Assembly (NCBI GenBank): GCA_027307165.1
Contig: DAHUXM010000009.1
Location: 39,420 to 103,419, forward strand
Source: Gemmatimonadota bacterium
Lineage (GTDB): Bacteria; Gemmatimonadota; Gemmatimonadetes; Gemmatimonadales; Gemmatimonadaceae
DNA length: 64,000 nt
Direction: 5' to 3'
Under the pieces are notes generated by a model that saw nothing but the letters and a program-made list of their open reading frames with translations, did no database searches and was not told the DNA's origin. Shown here in pieces: positions 36,996 to 47,080 of the stretch (the first letter of the stretch is position 1; every line of letters begins with the position of its first letter). The position numbers were made by a program, and so were the translations under genes.

Positions 36996-39806
36996 ATGGA
37001 CGTAGAGCTACCAAAATCACCAAGACTGTTTCTGGTCGATGGCTATGCGCTGATCTACCGCGCTTTCTTTGCCTTGATATCGCGTCCTCTCACCACGAGC
37101 CGCGGTGAGAACACTTCTGCAGCGTGGGGAATTGCAAATTTTCTCCAGAGGCTACTGAATACACACCGCCCGGAATATCTGGGATGGGTGCATGATTCAG
37201 GTCTGTCATTCCGTCACGAACGGTACCCTGCCTACAAGGCTACGCGCGAGAAGCTGACCGAGGAGCTGCAGTCGGATTTCGATCGCGGTATGGAGCGGGT
37301 CAGCTCGCTCCTCTCAGCGTACGGAATTCCGATTCTGTCACTGGAGGGTTACGAAGCCGACGACGTAATCGGAACCTTGGTAAGGAAATCCGTGGACGCC
37401 GGCGTCAACGTCGTCGTCATATCGGGAGACAAGGATTTTCAGCAGCTGGTGCGTCCAGGGGTGTGGTTGTTGAATCCCGGGCGTGGTGGTCCAGCAAGTG
37501 TCGAAGAACACTGGGTTGGTGTGGAGAACGGCGCCGAGCGGCTTGGTGTACCACCGAGTTTCGTCACGGACTATCTGTCGCTTGTTGGTGATTCGTCGGA
37601 CAACGTGCCGGGTGTGAAGGGAATCGGCGACAAGACTGCATGCGAATTGGTAGGCACCTATGGTCACCTGGAGGAAATTCTCGTACACGCTTCAGAGATC
37701 ACGAAGAAACGACCGCGCGAGGCTCTTCTCGAACATGCCGAGAACGCGCGCCTCTCGAAGGAACTCGTTACAATTCGTGACGATCTTCCGGTCGAATTCG
37801 ATCTCGACGCATTGAGCGTCGGCGCGCCGGACAACGCAGCGCTGGCACAACTGTATGTCGAGCTGGAGTTTCATACGTTCGCCAAGGAAGCCGCTGGCGC
37901 CGTCGAGGCTCCGAAGGTCACCCAGTCGGCGAAGTACAGTACAGTAGAAACCCTGGCAGAAGTCGAACGAGTCGTACGTAAGGCACGCAAGGCGCGGACG
38001 ATCGCGGTCGACACGGAAACGACCATCGATCCGGGGTCACCATCGAAGGTCGATCCACTCAGGTCGCATCTCGTTTCGATATCCATCGCAGTTGCGCCGG
38101 GCGAGGCATACTACTTTCCCTTCGCACATACGGACGCTACCAGTCATCAAGGAGAGCTGCTCGGCGCCTCGGTCAAACCGCCATCGAACGTGAAGAACCT
38201 TCCGGCACTCATGTCGGACGCAATGAAGCCGCTCCGGGATCTGCTGGAAGACGAGTCCGTTCCAAAGACGCTTCAGAACGCGAAGTATGACATGCTCGTT
38301 CTGCGTAGTGAGGGCGTCGCTCTTCGTGGCGTCGAGTTCGACACCATGATCGCCAGTTACGTTCTGGACCCCGGTCGTCGGTCGCATTCCCTTGACATGC
38401 TGGCGCTCGAGTTCCTGGATCACACGATGACGTCATACGTCGACGTGTGTGGCAAGGGGAAATCGGAGATCACTTTCGATCGGGTGCCTCTGAACATCGC
38501 TCGGGATTATTCGTGCGAGGACGTGGACATGACGCTGCGGATGCGCGAGCACTTCGAGCCACAACTCGACGCCCACGAGCTCACTCCTCTCTTCAAGGAA
38601 GTGGAGATACCGCTCATCAGTGTTCTCGCCGAGATGGAATGGAACGGCATTGCAATCGATTCCCAACGATTTGCGACACTGAAGGAACGGTTTCAACGTG
38701 AACGCGAACTGGTACAGCTGCAGATCTACAAGGAAGCAGGCGAGGAGTTCAACATTGGATCCAACGTCCAGTTGCGTGAGATCCTGTTCAATCGACTGAA
38801 GCTTCCAGTGTTAAAGAAGACGTCGACGGGTGCTTCCACCGACGCGAGCGTCTTGCAGGAACTCGCCGAGGAGGGGCACCGGCTCCCATCGTTGTTGATG
38901 GAATACCGGGAGCTCGCCAAACTGGAGAGCACGTATCTGGACACCCTGCCGCGGTCAGCAAATCCGAAAGACGGAAGGGTTCATACGTCGTTCAATCAGA
39001 CGGTGGCCAGCACGGGCAGGCTGTCTTCGAGCGATCCGAATCTTCAGAACATTCCAATTCGGAGAGAGCTTGGCAGGGACATCAGGCGTGGTTTTGTGCC
39101 GCGTGCCGGGTGGACGTTGCTCGCTGCCGATTACTCGCAGATCGAATTGCGGTTACTCGCGCACCTGTCACGCGACAGCAATTTTGTCGAGGCATTCAAT
39201 GCTGGTGGTGATATTCACAGGCAGACTGCGTCGATCATCTTCGACGTGCCGCTGGAGTCGGTTACGCCCGAAATGCGCGGTCGTGCAAAGACCATCAATT
39301 TCGCGACGATTTACGGTCAAGGGCCGCATGCGCTCTCCAGACAGCTCGGCATCACTCATGCTGAAGCGCGGGATTTCATCGCGAAATATTTCGAGCGGTT
39401 CGAGGGCGTCAAGCGATACCTCGACTCGATGGTGGAGTTCGCGCGTGAGCACGGATACGTGCAGACGATCTTCAATCGTCGCAGGTATATCCCCGAGTTG
39501 CGAGAACGCAACTTCAACATGCGTGCATTTGGGGAGCGCACCGCGGCAAATTCGCCGATCCAGGGTTCGGCCGCCGATCTCATCAAGATCGCCATGATTC
39601 GTGTGGACGAGTCTTTTCGCGAACGGGGCTTTGAAAGCCGGATGCTGCTGCAGGTTCACGATGAGCTCGTTTTCGATGTCAAGCCATCGGAGCTCGATGA
39701 TGTGCGCGAAGTAGTTGTCTACCAGATGGAGCACGCCGCCGAGCTTTCGGTACCTCTGGTCGTGGACGTGGGAATTGGCGACAACTGGCTCGATACCAAG
39801 CTGTGA
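36996..39806 (+). CDS. polA: DNA polymerase I
   Basis: PolA repairs DNA and removes Okazaki primers. The 936-residue protein has the 5'-3' nuclease domain (residues 1 to about 290; starts with LFLVDGYALIYRAFFAL), a 3'-5' exonuclease domain with all three motifs (VDTETT, NAKYDML and YSCEDVD), and a polymerase domain with the A motif ADYSQIELRLLAH, the finger motif RGRAKTINFATIYGQG and the C motif LQVHDELVFDV. The proofreading residues appear intact. It follows the GWxTD gene immediately, so it may be transcribed with it. Confidence 0.97.
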   Translation: MDVELPKSPRLFLVDGYALIYRAFFALISRPLTTSRGENTSAAWGIANFLQRLLNTHRPEYLGWVHDSGLSFRHERYPAYKATREKLTEELQSDFDRGMERVSSLLSAYGIPILSLEGYEADDVIGTLVRKSVDAGVNVVVISGDKDFQQLVRPGVWLLNPGRGGPASVEEHWVGVENGAERLGVPPSFVTDYLSLVGDSSDNVPGVKGIGDKTACELVGTYGHLEEILVHASEITKKRPREALLEHAENARLSKELVTIRDDLPVEFDLDALSVGAPDNAALAQLYVELEFHTFAKEAAGAVEAPKVTQSAKYSTVETLAEVERVVRKARKARTIAVDTETTIDPGSPSKVDPLRSHLVSISIAVAPGEAYYFPFAHTDATSHQGELLGASVKPPSNVKNLPALMSDAMKPLRDLLEDESVPKTLQNAKYDMLVLRSEGVALRGVEFDTMIASYVLDPGRRSHSLDMLALEFLDHTMTSYVDVCGKGKSEITFDRVPLNIARDYSCEDVDMTLRMREHFEPQLDAHELTPLFKEVEIPLISVLAEMEWNGIAIDSQRFATLKERFQRERELVQLQIYKEAGEEFNIGSNVQLREILFNRLKLPVLKKTSTGASTDASVLQELAEEGHRLPSLLMEYRELAKLESTYLDTLPRSANPKDGRVHTSFNQTVASTGRLSSSDPNLQNIPIRRELGRDIRRGFVPRAGWTLLAADYSQIELRLLAHLSRDSNFVEAFNAGGDIHRQTASIIFDVPLESVTPEMRGRAKTINFATIYGQGPHALSRQLGITHAEARDFIAKYFERFEGVKRYLDSMVEFAREHGYVQTIFNRRRYIPELRERNFNMRAFGERTAANSPIQGSAADLIKIAMIRVDESFRERGFESRMLLQVHDELVFDVKPSELDDVREVVVYQMEHAAELSVPLVVDVGIGDNWLDTKL

Positions 39807-39831
39807 GGTCGAGCGACCGTTGCTCGACCTC
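39805..39831. terminator. Hairpin between polA and the acyltransferase gene
   Basis: A ten-base perfect stem (GAGGTCGAGC with GCTCGACCTC) and seven-base loop begins at the second base of the polA stop codon and ends two bases into the convergent acyltransferase gene. It probably ends transcription from both sides. Confidence 0.65.
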
Positions 39832-40771
39832 AGGAGCGTTTCGGAAAGCGTTCCGTGTACGCGGCGTAGTATGCACCGGTAACGAGTGATGCGAGAAACA
39901 AGAGCCCGACGACTTTGCCGAGTAGCGCCCAGATAATCGGGACTTCGATCAGGTAGGACACCAAAGTTGCCGCGAGGCCGAGGGTCATGGTGTACATCGC
40001 AATCTCACCGACGTCGCCGCTGAGCCTGATCGCCTGGCGGCGCGCGATGCGGAGTGGGATATCGTGCATCACTCGTCCCCACCAGGCTGCGGTACGTATC
40101 AGGAGATTCTGACGCGCCTCCCCGGGTTCGTTCAGTGGTCGTACATCTCCGGTAAATGAAACCGTCCGAAGCTTGCTTGCGACGTCCCGTGTAAGCCGAC
40201 GCACATCGTCATCTGGCCAGTCGTCCATGGGTATGGGCTCGCCAATCTGTACGGACACGACTGTATTCGGTTCAGCCTTGTCAGCAAAGGTGGTTCCGAT
40301 CGGAACTATCTGAATGTCGTGCACGTTTGCCTCACGTGCTCGCAGTGCGACGCGTGCGAGGCCGGTCCTTAGCGGCGCAAGTTCCGGATCATTATGGCTC
40401 GTTCCTTCTGGAAACACGAGCACGGCTCCACCAGCACGCAACTCTTCGATGATTGCCTCGAAAGAGCGACGATTGCGTAGCGGGTCATGCGCAACAGCCC
40501 TATCTGATGCGCGGCTGAGCGGCACGATGTGAGCTACCTTCATCAAGGCCGCGCCGGCGACGGTGTCACCCAGTGTGGCCTTCGCGGTGATGCGCACTTC
40601 GCGCGGAACGACATCGAGCGCCAGCATTGCATCGACCAGCGCGTTCTGGTGATTCATCGCCACCAGAATCGGACCGTGCAACGGGATACGGTCCAATCCG
40701 GTAATGCGTATGTCGCTGTAGAACCAGTGTAAACCGATTCCGCTGAGCCAGCGTGCCAATCGTTGAATCAT
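39830..40771 (-). CDS. GPAT/PlsC-type acyltransferase
   Basis: The 313-residue membrane protein has the acyltransferase motif NHQNALVD (His41, Asp47, wider than the classical HX4D) and FPEGTSHNDPELAPLRTG. This form is typical of the Gpt2/Sct1-like group of glycerol-phosphate or 1-acylglycerol-phosphate acyltransferases. Two to three hydrophobic segments lie near the C-terminus. It probably acylates a phospholipid precursor at the inner membrane; the acyl donor is not shown by the sequence. Nine bases separate it from the UMF1 transporter gene. Confidence 0.82.
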   Translation of the reverse strand: MIQRLARWLSGIGLHWFYSDIRITGLDRIPLHGPILVAMNHQNALVDAMLALDVVPREVRITAKATLGDTVAGAALMKVAHIVPLSRASDRAVAHDPLRNRRSFEAIIEELRAGGAVLVFPEGTSHNDPELAPLRTGLARVALRAREANVHDIQIVPIGTTFADKAEPNTVVSVQIGEPIPMDDWPDDDVRRLTRDVASKLRTVSFTGDVRPLNEPGEARQNLLIRTAAWWGRVMHDIPLRIARRQAIRLSGDVGEIAMYTMTLGLAATLVSYLIEVPIIWALLGKVVGLLFLASLVTGAYYAAYTERFPKRS

Positions 40772-40780
40772 TCCAGTCGG

Positions 40781-42232
40781 TTATAGCGAGCCGGACGGCG
40801 CCTGTGTTCGTGGAAAGTTGTCCGGAACACCACGCATGATAAGTAGCGCTATACACATCGCGATGGCTACGGTTGCAACTCCGGCGCGGTATGCAATGCC
40901 CTTGCCGAAGCTCGGCATGAGTCCGTCAACGGCGAGCGCCCACACCAATGGCCCAACAATGGCGGCCGCTCGTGCCGATAGTACCATCAGTCCGAAGAAT
41001 CGTCCCGCCTCTTCGTCAGGGATCAACCGCAGCAGCATCGGACGCTCGGCCACGTTCACTCCACCATAGATAAATCCGATCATTGCACCAACTATCCAGA
41101 ACGCCTGACGTGACGGCGCGGCAATCATCGCAATGAGAAGCACGACCCAGGCACAGAGTACGGTCATGAGTGTATTCTTTGGGCCGATGAAATCGGTGAG
41201 CCTTCCCCACAGCCATGCCCCGAATACGGCAGGAATCGTGAGCACGACAAATAGCGTCGTTTCACTTCCACTCTTGAATCCCATCGCTACCACGGCGTAC
41301 AACGCCATGAAGCTGATGATCGTTCCCATTGCGTCCTGATATACGAACGAGGCGATGATAAACCTGAGAACGCCAGGATACTTTCGTGATTCCCGAATCG
41401 TATTTGCCACATCGTGGAATGCCTGGCGCCACGGTATGGTCTGGCGGGTGCGCACCGGAAAGTGATCCCGACAGAATACGAACAGCGGGATACTGAACAC
41501 GAGATACAGCAATGCCGTTGGTGCGAATGTCGCAACGCGGCCGCCCGATCTGGCGAGCGGGAACACCGCACGCAGGGCGTGCATGAACGTAGCTGGGAGC
41601 TGTCCAACCACCGGGAGCGACCCGTCGAAGAATGGCTTGATCATGAGCACGCCGAGGATGGACCCCGTATATCCGAGAATCGCGCCGAGTCCCGACAGAC
41701 GTCCCCACTTGTTTGGCGGGGCCAGCTCCGGCAACATCGCATTGTAGAACGGAAGCGCACCCTGATATGCGTAGTTCGCAACGACGAATGCAGCTATCAC
41801 GAACACCAACGGAAGTCCGGATATTACAAATCCGGTAGCACCAGTCGGGTTCAGCACTGAATCCCCAACGCGAGGTATCAGATATTGACCGACGGCACCG
41901 ATTGCGACCGTCGCGAGCACGGCGACCAGAGTGAATCCGACCACCCAGGGCTTGCGTCGTCGCGTTACGTCGGAAATCGCGCCGAGGACAGGTATGGACA
42001 GCATTACCAGAACGGAAGCGATCCCATTTCCGACGGCTACGTCGGCATTCGAACCGTGAAGATCAGATACCAACCACACGGCGAAGTACAGAGTCGCGAT
42101 GTTCATCGAGAAGATGGTATTTGCGAACTCGTACAACGCCCAGCTCCAACGCTCTCTTGCAGGAGCCTGATTCAGTACGAGAGCTGTACCCGGCTCTTCT
42201 GTCCCCGACGGATCATGTACTATGGCTGTCAT
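40781..42232 (-). CDS. MFS transporter, UMF1/Atg22-like
   Basis: The protein has about 12 hydrophobic segments over 483 residues. The N-terminal WALYEFANTIFSMNI and the loop ISDVTRRRKP are hallmarks of the UMF1/Atg22-like branch of the major facilitator superfamily, whose members are thought to export amino acids or similar small molecules. The ATG at 42232 is preferred over a TTG nine bases upstream because it follows TTGAGG. The PagL-like gene is divergent, with its ATG only 27 bases away. Confidence 0.85.
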   Translation of the reverse strand: MTAIVHDPSGTEEPGTALVLNQAPARERWSWALYEFANTIFSMNIATLYFAVWLVSDLHGSNADVAVGNGIASVLVMLSIPVLGAISDVTRRRKPWVVGFTLVAVLATVAIGAVGQYLIPRVGDSVLNPTGATGFVISGLPLVFVIAAFVVANYAYQGALPFYNAMLPELAPPNKWGRLSGLGAILGYTGSILGVLMIKPFFDGSLPVVGQLPATFMHALRAVFPLARSGGRVATFAPTALLYLVFSIPLFVFCRDHFPVRTRQTIPWRQAFHDVANTIRESRKYPGVLRFIIASFVYQDAMGTIISFMALYAVVAMGFKSGSETTLFVVLTIPAVFGAWLWGRLTDFIGPKNTLMTVLCAWVVLLIAMIAAPSRQAFWIVGAMIGFIYGGVNVAERPMLLRLIPDEEAGRFFGLMVLSARAAAIVGPLVWALAVDGLMPSFGKGIAYRAGVATVAIAMCIALLIMRGVPDNFPRTQAPSGSL

Positions 42233-42259
42233 CGGCCTCAAATTAAGGCTCCCAGGTGG

Positions 42260-43030
42260 ATGGCGCTTTCAGTGTGGACTGGTTCTGTCAAGCGGGGGAG
42301 TGGGCTCTTGCATCTGATCGGCTCGTCAAACGCGGTGGTCCGGCATGTAAAATCTTCTGTCGCTTGCATGGTGGTGACGGTAGCCATTATGTCAGCGCGG
42401 TCTGGTGCACAGGCCGCGAGAGGGCCGGCTGGCGATGTGCCGGCTCCAGTAGTCGACTCGAGTTTGATTGTCCGTCCCGTGGACCACCACTGGTCCTACG
42501 GGGCGTGGTTCGCTGGTGGGACTCACGAACCTATCAAGACGCGTGAAGGTCACATGGAAGACCGTGCGCTCTATGTAGCTGGCGTCAGCGCTGCCCGGTT
42601 GATCGCTCGGTGGCGATTTGGTGAGGTCAGCTTCACTCCCACTCTGGTTCCAGCGGTAATCGCGACGGCAAACAGGGAATACGAAACGGTGTTCTACAAT
42701 GGAGGCGGGATTGGGCTCCTGCCCTACAAGAAGACGGCGTTCGGAGCTGGGCTGATTCCGGTCGCCGCTGAAGTCACGCTGCATCTGTCAGACAGGACCG
42801 GTATCGTCGTTGGTGGTGGTGGCGGAGCCGCGTACTTCGACCGGCGAATCCCCGATCCCGCTGAAACCCGCTTCAACTTCCTCGCGGATGGCCACACCGG
42901 CATGTATCTCCACTCCAGCTTCGGAACGACCACCTTTGGATTCAGATTGCAGCACATATCGAACGGTGGCACCGGGCGCGTCAACCCGGGAATGGATACG
43001 CGGATGTTGTACATCGGATTCAGGCCTTAG
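42260..43030 (+). CDS. PagL-like lipid A 3-O-deacylase family protein
   Basis: The product ends with FRLQHISNGGTGRVNPGMD, matching the active-site region of PagL (His-x-Ser-Asn, then NPGxD) that removes an acyl chain from lipid A in the outer membrane. The rest is a signal peptide (SVACMVVTVAIMSARSGAQA) and an eight-stranded barrel-like pattern. Activity is inferred from this motif only. The frame stays open upstream to 41885, but that part is antisense to the UMF1 gene. Starts at 42260 (ATG), 42308 (TTG with GGGGGAG upstream) or 42335 (GTG) are possible; the later ones leave more room for a promoter. Confidence 0.72.
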   Translation: MALSVWTGSVKRGSGLLHLIGSSNAVVRHVKSSVACMVVTVAIMSARSGAQAARGPAGDVPAPVVDSSLIVRPVDHHWSYGAWFAGGTHEPIKTREGHMEDRALYVAGVSAARLIARWRFGEVSFTPTLVPAVIATANREYETVFYNGGGIGLLPYKKTAFGAGLIPVAAEVTLHLSDRTGIVVGGGGGAAYFDRRIPDPAETRFNFLADGHTGMYLHSSFGTTTFGFRLQHISNGGTGRVNPGMDTRMLYIGFRP

Positions 43031-43037
43031 CTCTGCT

Positions 43038-43958
43038 CTAACTCTGTTCGAAGTCCTGTCTTCCAAGCGCCGCCGGCGAGTTGGTTCTTCCGTGCGTAGC
43101 AGCCAGCGCGACCAGAGTAAGGACGTACGGGAACGCGAGAAATAGCTGATACGGCAGGTTACTCCCGGTTGCCTGAAAGAAGAATTGCAAAGCGCTCGCA
43201 GCTCCGAACACAAGCGCCGCAAGTGCAGCGCCGAGCGGGTTCCATCGTCCAAGAACAACTATCGCGATGGCGATGAAGCCGCGTCCAGCAGACATGCCTT
43301 CGACGAAAGTGCCAGCCTGTGCAAGTACGAGCGTGCCACCACTTATGCCTCCGAGCAACCCGCCAAACAGCACCGCAAGAAATTGCACTTTCTTCGCGCG
43401 GATGCCAGCAGCTGTTGCCGCTGCTGGATTCTCACCAATCGCACGTAGGCCAAGCCCTGCATGCGTCCGGTATGTCCACCACATAACCACCGGAACAAGC
43501 ACGTAAAGGACGTATGTGATCGACGGCTGCACAAATAACGCGCGGCCAACTACCGGAATGCGGGACAGCAACGGTATCGACGCCGGGTCAAGTGTGGGCG
43601 TATTGAGAGCGGCACCGGCGCTTCCGTACAGAACGCGGTACAATGTTCCCGTTCCACCCAATGCGAGCAAAGTGACAGCCGTGCCCGATATGATCTGATC
43701 TGCACGCAGCGTGACCGCAAACAAGGCGAAAATTGCAGCGACCGCGCAACCGCACACAGCCGCGAACGCAAAGCCAGCCCAGACTCCACCGTATCCCGCA
43801 CCAACGACAGCACCCAACGCGCCGGCGATGATGCTTCCTTCCAACCCGATATTTATTATGCCGCTCCGCTCCGTAACGGTCTCGCCAAGCGCGGCGAATG
43901 CGAGTGGAGTGGCAGTCCGCACGACGCCCTCGAGGAATGCAGAGGTCCCGTCTATCAT
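43038..43958 (-). CDS. BMP-family ABC transporter permease, second subunit
   Basis: A membrane protein with about 8-9 hydrophobic segments and the BPD_transp_2 pattern, including ERSGIINIGLEGSIIAGA near the N-terminus and AGLGLRAIGENPAAATAAGI at the cytoplasmic coupling loop. It pairs with the upstream permease, with which it overlaps by four bases (ATGA at 43955-43958). The operon is of the nucleoside/BMP importer type. It is convergent with the PagL-like gene, with a seven-base gap. Confidence 0.9.
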   Translation of the reverse strand: MIDGTSAFLEGVVRTATPLAFAALGETVTERSGIINIGLEGSIIAGALGAVVGAGYGGVWAGFAFAAVCGCAVAAIFALFAVTLRADQIISGTAVTLLALGGTGTLYRVLYGSAGAALNTPTLDPASIPLLSRIPVVGRALFVQPSITYVLYVLVPVVMWWTYRTHAGLGLRAIGENPAAATAAGIRAKKVQFLAVLFGGLLGGISGGTLVLAQAGTFVEGMSAGRGFIAIAIVVLGRWNPLGAALAALVFGAASALQFFFQATGSNLPYQLFLAFPYVLTLVALAATHGRTNSPAALGRQDFEQS

Positions 43959-44857
43959 GCGCTTGTCGTCACTCTGTTGGCTCGAAGTTGCGCAACTGCG
44001 ATGACTGCCAGAATCACGATGGCCTCGATTACCGACGCTGTGGTGGATGGAATCCCGATATTACGCTGCATGGTGCCGGCGGCAGTCTCAAGTGCGCCAA
44101 ACAGAATTCCGGTCCCGATTACCCCGAGTGGATTGAGTCCCGCCAGAAGCGCGACTGCGATTGCGGTGTAGCCATACCCGGGCGAGATGTTTTCGTACAG
44201 GGCGAACGTTACGCCCGATACCTCTATCGCTCCAGCCATTCCGGCAATTGCTCCACTCGCGACAAAAGCAAACGCTGTCACTCTGGAGACATCTATGAGG
44301 CCGGCGCTACGAGCTGCAAACGGATTGACACCACTCGCTCTCACTCTGAAGCCTGTTGCGGAGTACTTCATCACCCACCACGCTATCACTGCAAGCGCTA
44401 CTGCAATGACAAATCCCCAGTGCAACCTCGTCCCGCGCAGAAGAATTGGCATGTGCGCGCCGCTCACGATGCCACTGGTCTGAGGGTAAACATGCGTCGG
44501 TTCCTGCAACGGACCGCGTACCAGGAACGAGGCGCCGTATGTAGCGATGAAATTGAGCATTATCGTACTGATCACTTCAAGTACGCCAAAGCGCGATCGC
44601 AACCACGCCGCGATGGCGGCCCAGATTGCACCGGCAATCACGCCCGCTACCAGAGCGATTATCAGCGCAAGCCACCCGATCCCGGCCGGTACGGAAACGC
44701 CGACCCACGCGGCCGCCGTTGCACCAGCGATGAACTGACCATCTGCGCCAATGTTCCACACTCCAGCGCGGAAGGCGAGTGCGACGGCAAGGCCCGTTAT
44801 CACCAGCGGTGTGGCGTGCACCAGCATATCGACGACGAACGCCATTGTCTCCGTCAT
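43955..44857 (-). CDS. BMP-family ABC transporter permease, first subunit
   Basis: The 300-residue permease has about eight membrane segments. The conserved FRAGVWNIGADGQFIAGA segment and FRVRASGVNPFAARSAGL coupling loop are those of the permease partner in nucleoside importers. Its start overlaps the ATPase stop by four bases and its stop overlaps the next permease. Together with the ATPase and the PnrA-like lipoprotein it makes a complete importer. Confidence 0.9.
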   Translation of the reverse strand: MTETMAFVVDMLVHATPLVITGLAVALAFRAGVWNIGADGQFIAGATAAAWVGVSVPAGIGWLALIIALVAGVIAGAIWAAIAAWLRSRFGVLEVISTIMLNFIATYGASFLVRGPLQEPTHVYPQTSGIVSGAHMPILLRGTRLHWGFVIAVALAVIAWWVMKYSATGFRVRASGVNPFAARSAGLIDVSRVTAFAFVASGAIAGMAGAIEVSGVTFALYENISPGYGYTAIAVALLAGLNPLGVIGTGILFGALETAAGTMQRNIGIPSTTASVIEAIVILAVIAVAQLRANRVTTSA

Positions 44858-46302
44858 GATACGGGCAGCCCGAGCATCGCTCTACCGATAGACTCGTATT
44901 CACGAGACGGTTCCGTCACCTTCCCCGCGTGCACGACGACTACGCGCTCGGCGAGCGCGAGAACTTCATCCAGATCCGATGAGTAGATCACGACGGCCAT
45001 GCCTGCATCACGCGCCGCGAGAATGCGTGCGTGTACCGCTGCAGTTGCCTGTACGTCGAGTCCGCGAGACGGATTCTCCGCAACCAGTGCGGTCTGCGAC
45101 CCCTCGATCTCTCTTCCAACCACCAATTTCTGTTGATTGCCCCCCGAGAGCGAGCGAGCTCGCGTCAACTCGTCAGGAGCCCGTACATCATAATCCCGAA
45201 TGAGCTCGCGCGTTTGCCTGCCGATGGCAGCCCAGCCCATCACTCCGCGGCGGGTGCTTGCACCGAGCAGAGCAACGTTGTCGCGCAGCGAGAAATCCTG
45301 GATCAACGCATCGCGATGCCGGTCTTCCGGAATGAAGCCGACCACCGCTGGGATCCTGACGTCGCCGCTAGTGACGCGCATTCGTCCGGCAAGGACGCGC
45401 AGCAGTTCGCGCTGCCCATTTCCCTCCACGGCTGCGATCCCAACTATTTCTCCCGCATGAACGGAAAGTGTGACATACCTGAGCCGCTCCACGCCAGCGT
45501 CGTCGCGAACGGAAACGTTCTCCAGCGAGAGGACAGTAGCGTTACGATTTGTTGCGATTGCGGTAACCGGTTGCATCTCCGTGCTGGTTCGCTCTCCACC
45601 CAGCATGGCGGCAACGAGCGTCTCTTCCGTTGCTTCGGACGCGCGTCCGCTCCATACGGTCGAGCCGCGCCTCAGCACTGTGATGTCGTCCGCAAATTCC
45701 AGTGCATCGCGAAGCTTGTGTGTTATGAGGATTGCAGTCCCGCCATTGCTTACGAGTTCGCGCGCCTTTTGAAGCAGCTCCCTCGACTCGGTTGGAGTCA
45801 ACACCGCCGTCGGCTCATCCAGTATGAGGATTCTCGTATCGCGGGACAACGCCTTGAGGATTTCGACCCGCTGTTGTGCTCCGGCTGGAAGATCTTCGAT
45901 CCGCGCCGACGGATCCACCGCGAGTCCTGTCCGCTCGGACAGCGCCAGGATCGCATCGCGAATCTTCGCAGGGCGAAAACTGCCTCGACCGCCCAGTGCA
46001 ATATTTTCAGCGACGGTCATGGCCGGTACCAGCGTGAAGTGCTGATGTACCATCCCGATTCCGACAGCTATCGCATCGGCAGGAGATGCGAATGAACGAC
46101 CGGTGCCGTCAACGGCAATGCTGCCCGAGTCCGGCCGCAGCATCCCGAATGCGATGCGCATAAGTGTCGTCTTGCCAGCGCCGTTCTCGCCGAGCAATGC
46201 GTGGACAGTTCCACGCATTGCTTGCAGCGACGCCCCATCCAGTGCTGTCAGCCGGCCAAAGCGCTTGGTGATCGACGCCAGCTCGAGTGCGACGTCGCTC
46301 AC
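44854..46302 (-). CDS. ABC importer ATPase with two nucleotide-binding domains
   Basis: The 482-residue protein has two ABC domains. The first has Walker A GENGAGKTT near residue 36-44 and Walker B LILDEPTAVL. The second keeps the LSGGNQQK signature but has a degenerate Walker A (AVEGNGQRELLR), a layout normal for this subfamily of sugar/nucleoside importers. It powers the two permeases encoded downstream. It starts four bases after the Nif3-like gene. Confidence 0.92.
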   Translation of the reverse strand: MSDVALELASITKRFGRLTALDGASLQAMRGTVHALLGENGAGKTTLMRIAFGMLRPDSGSIAVDGTGRSFASPADAIAVGIGMVHQHFTLVPAMTVAENIALGGRGSFRPAKIRDAILALSERTGLAVDPSARIEDLPAGAQQRVEILKALSRDTRILILDEPTAVLTPTESRELLQKARELVSNGGTAILITHKLRDALEFADDITVLRRGSTVWSGRASEATEETLVAAMLGGERTSTEMQPVTAIATNRNATVLSLENVSVRDDAGVERLRYVTLSVHAGEIVGIAAVEGNGQRELLRVLAGRMRVTSGDVRIPAVVGFIPEDRHRDALIQDFSLRDNVALLGASTRRGVMGWAAIGRQTRELIRDYDVRAPDELTRARSLSGGNQQKLVVGREIEGSQTALVAENPSRGLDVQATAAVHARILAARDAGMAVVIYSSDLDEVLALAERVVVVHAGKVTEPSREYESIGRAMLGLPVS

Positions 46303-46306
46303 CTGA

Positions 46307-47080
46307 TCAGAGACCCGTCGGTACCTCTATAAATGTCCATGGCACACCGAAACGATCCGAAACATGGGCTGCAAGCGCGCGTACACCGAGCGTCTCTGTA
46401 GCATAATGGCCAGCGTATATGACGGTGATCCCGCTCTCGTCCGCGTCCACCGCGGTGTGGTGTGATCCCTCACCGACTATCAGTGTGTCGATGCCGCGAT
46501 CACGCGCTTCGTTCAGGGTTTCGCTACTCGCACCGGCACCGGTGCAGATCGCCCACGCATGCGTTCTGCGTCCCGAGTCGATCAGTGTCGTTCGTGCCGA
46601 GCCGCCGTGCAATCGCGCGAAGGCGTCCGCACGTGCTGCAAGCTCTGCCGTTGCGACATCACTCTCACCAGATACACCGATCGATATCGTCCTGAACCGA
46701 GCAAACTCGGCAGACGGCTCCAGCCCAAGCTCGGTAGCAAGCAGCGCGTTATTGCCGTACAGCGCATGTCGATCGAGCGGCAGATGAGATGAATAGACCG
46801 CGATGTCTCGCGTAACGAGCGCTCGGATTCGATCGAAGTACTTTCCGCGTATCGGCTGCAGTCCACCCCAGAACATTCCGTGATGCACTATCAGCAGGTT
46901 CGCGTCAGCCTCGGCTGCAGCCGTGACTGTGCGTAATGAAAAGTCCACTGCAGCAGCGATTCGACTTATGGAACCACTGTTCGCCAGTTGGAGGCCATTC
47001 AAGGCGTTCGGGTAATCCGGTACAGAGTCGGTTTCCAGCAAGTCGTCCAGATATCTGACGACGAGAGTGGTTGTCGTCAT
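46307..47080 (-). CDS. Nif3-like (DUF34) dinuclear metal protein
   Basis: The 257-residue protein has the Nif3/DUF34 motifs: the N-terminal YPNALNGLQL, LLIVHHGMFW, YSSHLPLD and the C-terminal GEGSHHTAVDADESG and YAGHYATE segments, which supply the His and Glu ligands of a two-metal site. The function of the family is not settled. It overlaps the PnrA-like lipoprotein gene by four bases and precedes the ATPase, so it is embedded in the importer operon. Confidence 0.88.
   Translation of the reverse strand: MTTTTLVVRYLDDLLETDSVPDYPNALNGLQLANSGSISRIAAAVDFSLRTVTAAAEADANLLIVHHGMFWGGLQPIRGKYFDRIRALVTRDIAVYSSHLPLDRHALYGNNALLATELGLEPSAEFARFRTISIGVSGESDVATAELAARADAFARLHGGSARTTLIDSGRRTHAWAICTGAGASSETLNEARDRGIDTLIVGEGSHHTAVDADESGITVIYAGHYATETLGVRALAAHVSDRFGVPWTFIEVPTGL

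Noticed and set aside
41885..42259. Open frame extending the PagL-like gene to the left
   Set aside because: It is antisense to the UMF1 transporter, has no family similarity and is rich in charged residues; the gene is called from 42260 or later.
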